Assembly (NCBI GenBank): GCA_965218715.1
Contig: CBDCLY010000015.1
Coordinates: 78,467 to 142,466, forward strand
DNA length: 64,000 nucleotides
From: CBDCLY01 sp965218715
GTDB taxonomy: Bacteria > Bacteroidota > Bacteroidia > Flavobacteriales_E > Vicingaceae
Direction: 5' to 3'
The notes below the pieces were generated by a model that was not told the DNA's origin, did no database searches, and worked only from the letters and a program-made list of their open reading frames with translations. Below, in pieces: positions 61,102 to 64,000 of the stretch. The translations under genes and the position numbers were made by a program. Every line of letters begins with the position of its first letter. Position 1 is the first letter of the stretch.

Positions 61102-62367
61102 TTAGGGCTCGAACCGGCGAATGATAAGTCGAACACCTCTATCAAAATTTAAGTAATTGTAGAACCAATTGAAAAAGGTGATTACCTTATTTCTAAATCC
61201 GACGAGGGCAATTAAATGGACAAACATCCAAACGTACCAAGCAAATAGGCCCTGAAATCGAATTTTTTCTAGGTCAACCACTGCCCTATTCCTTCCGATA
61301 GTTGCCATTGTTCCTAGGTCTTTGTATTCAAATTTTTGCAACTCCTTTTTAGCTGAAATTCGTTTCAAGTTCTCAGCAAGATTTACTCCCTGTTGAATGG
61401 CAACTTGCGCAAGCATGGGTAAACCTCTAGGGAAATCCTCTGTTTCTAAAAAGGCAACATCTCCAATGGCGTAACAATTCTCACAGCCTATTATTTGATT
61501 GAATTGATCTACTTGGTACCTTCCTCCCTTCAATTGATCTTCTTTAAAACCTTCAAGCACATTACCAGAAACACCAGCAGCCCATATTAATGTTTCTGCT
61601 TCCATAGCTGGTGCAGATTTAAACTGTATTACCTTCCCATTATAAGCGGTCACAGATTGTCCCATCCAAAGACTTACTCCCAAACCTTCCAAATATTCAA
61701 GTGCTTTTTTAGATGCTTCTTTTGACATGGGAGGCAAAACTTCATCAGACATTTCAATTAGATGAATGCTCATCCTTCTGATGTCAAGATCGGGATAATC
61801 CGAAGGCAAAACGTGTTTTTTAAGTTCTGCAAGAGCACCAGCCAATTCAACTCCAGTTGGGCCAGCTCCAACGATAGCAAAACGCATCAAGGCCTCTTGC
61901 TCTTGCTTGTTATTCACTAGTAAAGCCTTTTCAAAATGCTGTAAAATAAGGCTTCTAAGATCCAATGCTTCAGCAATGTTTTTCATTGACATGGCATTCT
62001 CCTCCACATCTTTCATCCCAAAATAATTGGTCTTACTGCCTGTAGCAATGACTAAATGATCATAGTTAATTTTTCCAATATCTGTTATCACAGTTTTATC
62101 ATTAGAATCGATTCTAACGACTTCTGCCATTCTGAAGAAAAAATTGGTTTGATTTTTAAATATCTTCCTTATTGGATAGGCAATGGAATCAGGTTCTAGA
62201 CCAGCAGTAGCCACTTGATACATTAGGGGTTGGAATGTATGGTAATTTCTTTGGTCCAACAGCACCACTTGAAATCGAGATTTTGCCAATTTTTTAGCCA
62301 ATTGTATTCCACCAAATCCTCCTCCAATTACCAAAACTCTAGGGTGGTTACTTTGCGGGATATTCAT
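61102..62367 (-). CDS. ndh: NAD(P)/FAD-dependent oxidoreductase, NDH-2 type
   Basis: A 421-residue flavoprotein like type II NADH:quinone dehydrogenase. The FAD-binding motif is VIGGGFGGIQLAKKLA (about 13-28), the second nucleotide motif AIVGAGPTGVELAGALAEL, and the CYAIGDVAFLE FAD-contact motif is near residue 295. A C-terminal amphipathic/hydrophobic segment (FAWYVWMFVHLIALVGF) would anchor it to the membrane. It passes electrons from NADH to quinone without pumping protons. Confidence 0.88.
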   Translation of the reverse strand: MNIPQSNHPRVLVIGGGFGGIQLAKKLAKSRFQVVLLDQRNYHTFQPLMYQVATAGLEPDSIAYPIRKIFKNQTNFFFRMAEVVRIDSNDKTVITDIGKINYDHLVIATGSKTNYFGMKDVEENAMSMKNIAEALDLRSLILQHFEKALLVNNKQEQEALMRFAIVGAGPTGVELAGALAELKKHVLPSDYPDLDIRRMSIHLIEMSDEVLPPMSKEASKKALEYLEGLGVSLWMGQSVTAYNGKVIQFKSAPAMEAETLIWAAGVSGNVLEGFKEDQLKGGRYQVDQFNQIIGCENCYAIGDVAFLETEDFPRGLPMLAQVAIQQGVNLAENLKRISAKKELQKFEYKDLGTMATIGRNRAVVDLEKIRFQGLFAWYVWMFVHLIALVGFRNKVITFFNWFYNYLNFDRGVRLIIRRFEP

Positions 62368-62435
62368 GTCAATATTGCATTAAATTTCAAAACATGTTTA
62401 GATGCTTAAAATTCGGAATTATCGTAGATTGAAAC

Positions 62436-62443
62436 TAATTTTG
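62436..62443 (+). promoter_or_regulatory. -7 box of the TPR gene
   Basis: TAATTTTG, a TAnnTTTG match, ends 12 bases before the ATG at 62456. No clear -33 element. Confidence 0.4.
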
Positions 62444-62455
62444 TAGGCATTAAGT

Positions 62456-63044
62456 ATGATAGAAAAAGAAAAATTTAATCAAGGTGTAAAGCTGCTCAAG
62501 GATGGAAATTTTGAGGAAGCTTTAAAAATTTTCAATCGCCTTATAGAAAAACATTCTCTTGAAGCAGATTTCTGGAGTGAGCGTGGTGTCGTGTATTTCC
62601 ATCTTGGACAAAAGGAAAAATCTTTATCAGACATGGATAAAGCAGTGGAATTGCAACCATTAAAAAAGTTATCGATACTCTTCTCGCGCCTATATTCTTG
62701 GTCATTATAAGCAAACCGACAGAGCCATTAAAGATTATGAGCGTGCAATTGAATTGGACCCTGAAGATGCAGTGGCCATGAATAATTTGGGCTTACTTCA
62801 AGAACAATTGGGATATCAAACGCAGGCCAAGCAGAATTATTCGAAAGCTGATGAAATTGGTTTAACAAGAGGAAGAAATGACCAAGGAATTCAAGGAGAA
62901 GATATTCGTCCCAGAAACCTTCAAAAGGAGCTGGAACAGCAAGAAAAGGAAAGAAGTATAATTACAGAACTTAAAAGTTTAAAAACCAAAGAGGGAAGGG
63001 CTTCTTTCTTTCGATTTCTTTTTTCTGGTTTTAAAAAGACTTAA
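62456..63044 (+). CDS. Tetratricopeptide repeat protein (one +1 interruption)
   Basis: A 195-residue protein after removal of one A from the run at 62662-62667, which joins QPLKSYRYSSRAYILGHYK. Three to four TPR units are visible: FNQGVKLLKDGNFEEALKIF, WSERGVVYFHLGQKEKSLSDM, SRAYILGHYKQTDRAIKDYERAIELDP and MNNLGLLQEQLGYQTQAKQNY. It has no signal peptide, so it is a cytoplasmic protein-protein interaction scaffold. A charged C-terminal tail follows. Overlaps the convergent last gene by 14 bases. As submitted, the product would stop at 84 residues. Confidence 0.78.
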
Positions 63045-64000
63045 TGCCTTTTATCCTAAGCCAGAGCTTTGCCATGGTTTCTTTAATCCCCTCGAAGTCA
63101 TTAGGCTTTTGAGAAATGACTAAATCACCCTGATATTGCCTTAATTCATAAACAAAAACAAATTCTCCTTTTCCATTATCAAAACCTTCGCTTAAGCCAA
63201 ACCTGAAGTCATTCATATTAAGGCCTTTCTTGGTTTGTTCAATGGTGTAGAAACCTTTTGTTAGCTGAACCAATCGTTCTACTTTTTTATGGTTTCGAAA
63301 GGGCAAAAGTAATTCTTCATTTTTATCAACCCTATGATAATCAATAGTTTGATCTGCATCCAATAAAGAATAATAACCAATCAAAAATTCGTGATCTGTT
63401 TCAATATTGATGGACCAAAGGATGGTATTAAAGGGGCTTGGCCTAGTTTCATATTTGATGCAATTGATCTTTTGATCAGCTATAGAATTCTCAAAGACCC
63501 TTCCTACATACAGTTTAATACAAAGGCTTATTAAAAGGTAGGTACAACTAAATGCTATTCCTAGTCGATTTATCTTAGAACGCAATACATTATTGCGTTT
63601 CATGAATAAAACCACAAGCAAACAAGATAGAAAAGGCAAGGTGTAAAGTGGGTCAATTACAAAAATCGATTGGATGGCAATTCTCCAATCTAGGGGCCAA
63701 AACAATTGTGTTCCCCAGGTGGTAAAAATATCCAACAAGGGATGTGTTAATATGGTCCAGAAGAACAACTGAGTCCACTCCCATGTACTTGCCTTATTCT
63801 TGCCATTATCGAGCTTGAACAATAGAAAACCAAGCAATGGAGCAATTAAAAAGGCAAAAACAATGGAATGGGAAAATCCACGATGTATTTCTAAGCGAGA
63901 AACGGTATCTAAGAACTGACCAGGAAGAGTGTCTAAATCTGGTATTGTGCCTCCTATAGCACCCCATAATATGGCTTTGTTACCAATCTTTTTACCTAAG
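63031..64000 (-). CDS. DUF457 membrane-bound metal-dependent hydrolase-like protein (partial)
   Basis: At least 323 residues of an integral membrane protein; the 5' end lies beyond the window. The frame stays open to 64000 with the DUF457/YdjM features GKKIGNKAILWGAIGGTIPDLDTLP and HRGFSHSIVFAF, so the TTG at 63837 is not the start. Further helices include LFFWTILTHPLLDIFTTWG, with His/Asp residues that could bind metal. Members are called metal-dependent hydrolases by annotation only; function is unproven. The C-terminal soluble part lacks a recognised domain. Confidence 0.78.
   Translation of the reverse strand, partial: LGKKIGNKAILWGAIGGTIPDLDTLPGQFLDTVSRLEIHRGFSHSIVFAFLIAPLLGFLLFKLDNGKNKASTWEWTQLFFWTILTHPLLDIFTTWGTQLFWPLDWRIAIQSIFVIDPLYTLPFLSCLLVVLFMKRNNVLRSKINRLGIAFSCTYLLISLCIKLYVGRVFENSIADQKINCIKYETRPSPFNTILWSINIETDHEFLIGYYSLLDADQTIDYHRVDKNEELLLPFRNHKKVERLVQLTKGFYTIEQTKKGLNMNDFRFGLSEGFDNGKGEFVFVYELRQYQGDLVISQKPNDFEGIKETMAKLWLRIKGIKSF

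Overview
This 64 kb window is a compact, AT-rich (roughly one-third GC) chromosomal segment from a member of the Bacteroidota, most likely a Flavobacteriales-type organism. The call rests on promoters of the form TTTG-N19-21-TAnnTTTG, proteins with type IX secretion (T9SS) C-terminal sorting domains, an over-long NusB, Bacteroidota-restricted families (DUF4295, DUF3276/PUR, DUF6913, a DUF721-RecF pair, BshB1), and the gene string leucine dehydrogenase-nusB-DUF1573-yajC-ybbR-coaE. I see no tRNA, rRNA, CRISPR array, prophage or insertion sequence, and no gene-free stretch longer than 300 bases. Nearly everything is housekeeping, often in tight operons with 4-base overlaps.

Layout. 0-2.3 kb: DUF4295, L33, a secreted M24 aminopeptidase and L28 on the minus strand. 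2.4-7 kb: BioY, then a three-gene surface-glycan cassette (GT4, a formyltransferase-like/beta-propeller fusion, a flippase). 7-8.2 kb: bacillithiol deacetylase BshB1 and a glutathione peroxidase. 8.3-17.1 kb: a heme-linked run (truncated hemoglobin, tryptophan dioxygenase, CcmB, CcmC, CcmD-like, CcmE, CcmF) continuing into DUF2520, KdsC, a pentapeptide protein and a bestrophin. 17.1-21.6 kb: a second sugar locus (GmhB-like phosphatase, epimerase, GT4, GT2, DUF4199). 21.7-23.1 kb: SRP RNA, a transaldolase-type enzyme and a YrdC-family protein. 23.1-27.7 kb: the leuDH-to-coaE operon. 27.8-36 kb: ABC exporter, PUR protein, the ettA-hisS-hutH operon, a barrel-like protein and a methyltransferase. 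36.2-40.3 kb: SSB, a T9SS cargo, an alpha-oxoamine synthase and a UDG. 40.3-45.7 kb: recF-DUF721-DUF6913-dapA, a TPR protein, RibH, DUF4442, DksA-like and FKBP. 45.8-52.2 kb: zinc ribbon, XerD, AroQ, a secreted thioredoxin-fold protein, a large T9SS propeller, RidA and an M61 peptidase. 52.3-64 kb: UbiA, Maf, RuvX, RibBA, an EEP phosphatase, a MacB-like ATPase-permease-permease-adaptor operon, NDH-2, a TPR protein and a truncated DUF457 membrane protein.

Six genes are broken by single-base changes. In every case removing single duplicated bases restores a full-length protein: 12 events, all +1 insertions and none requiring a deletion, with 8 of them packed into 19.29-21.33 kb. I annotate these as intact genes with probable sequence errors rather than pseudogenes, and list each site. 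I did not find a clear new defence or mobile system. The most interesting leads are a CcmE with Cys in place of the heme-binding His in a Ccm operon without CcmG/CcmH, promoter -7 boxes placed so close to start codons that several mRNAs should be leaderless, a formyltransferase-fold/propeller fusion lacking the usual catalytic Asn, and an operon joining histidyl-tRNA synthetase to histidine ammonia-lyase.
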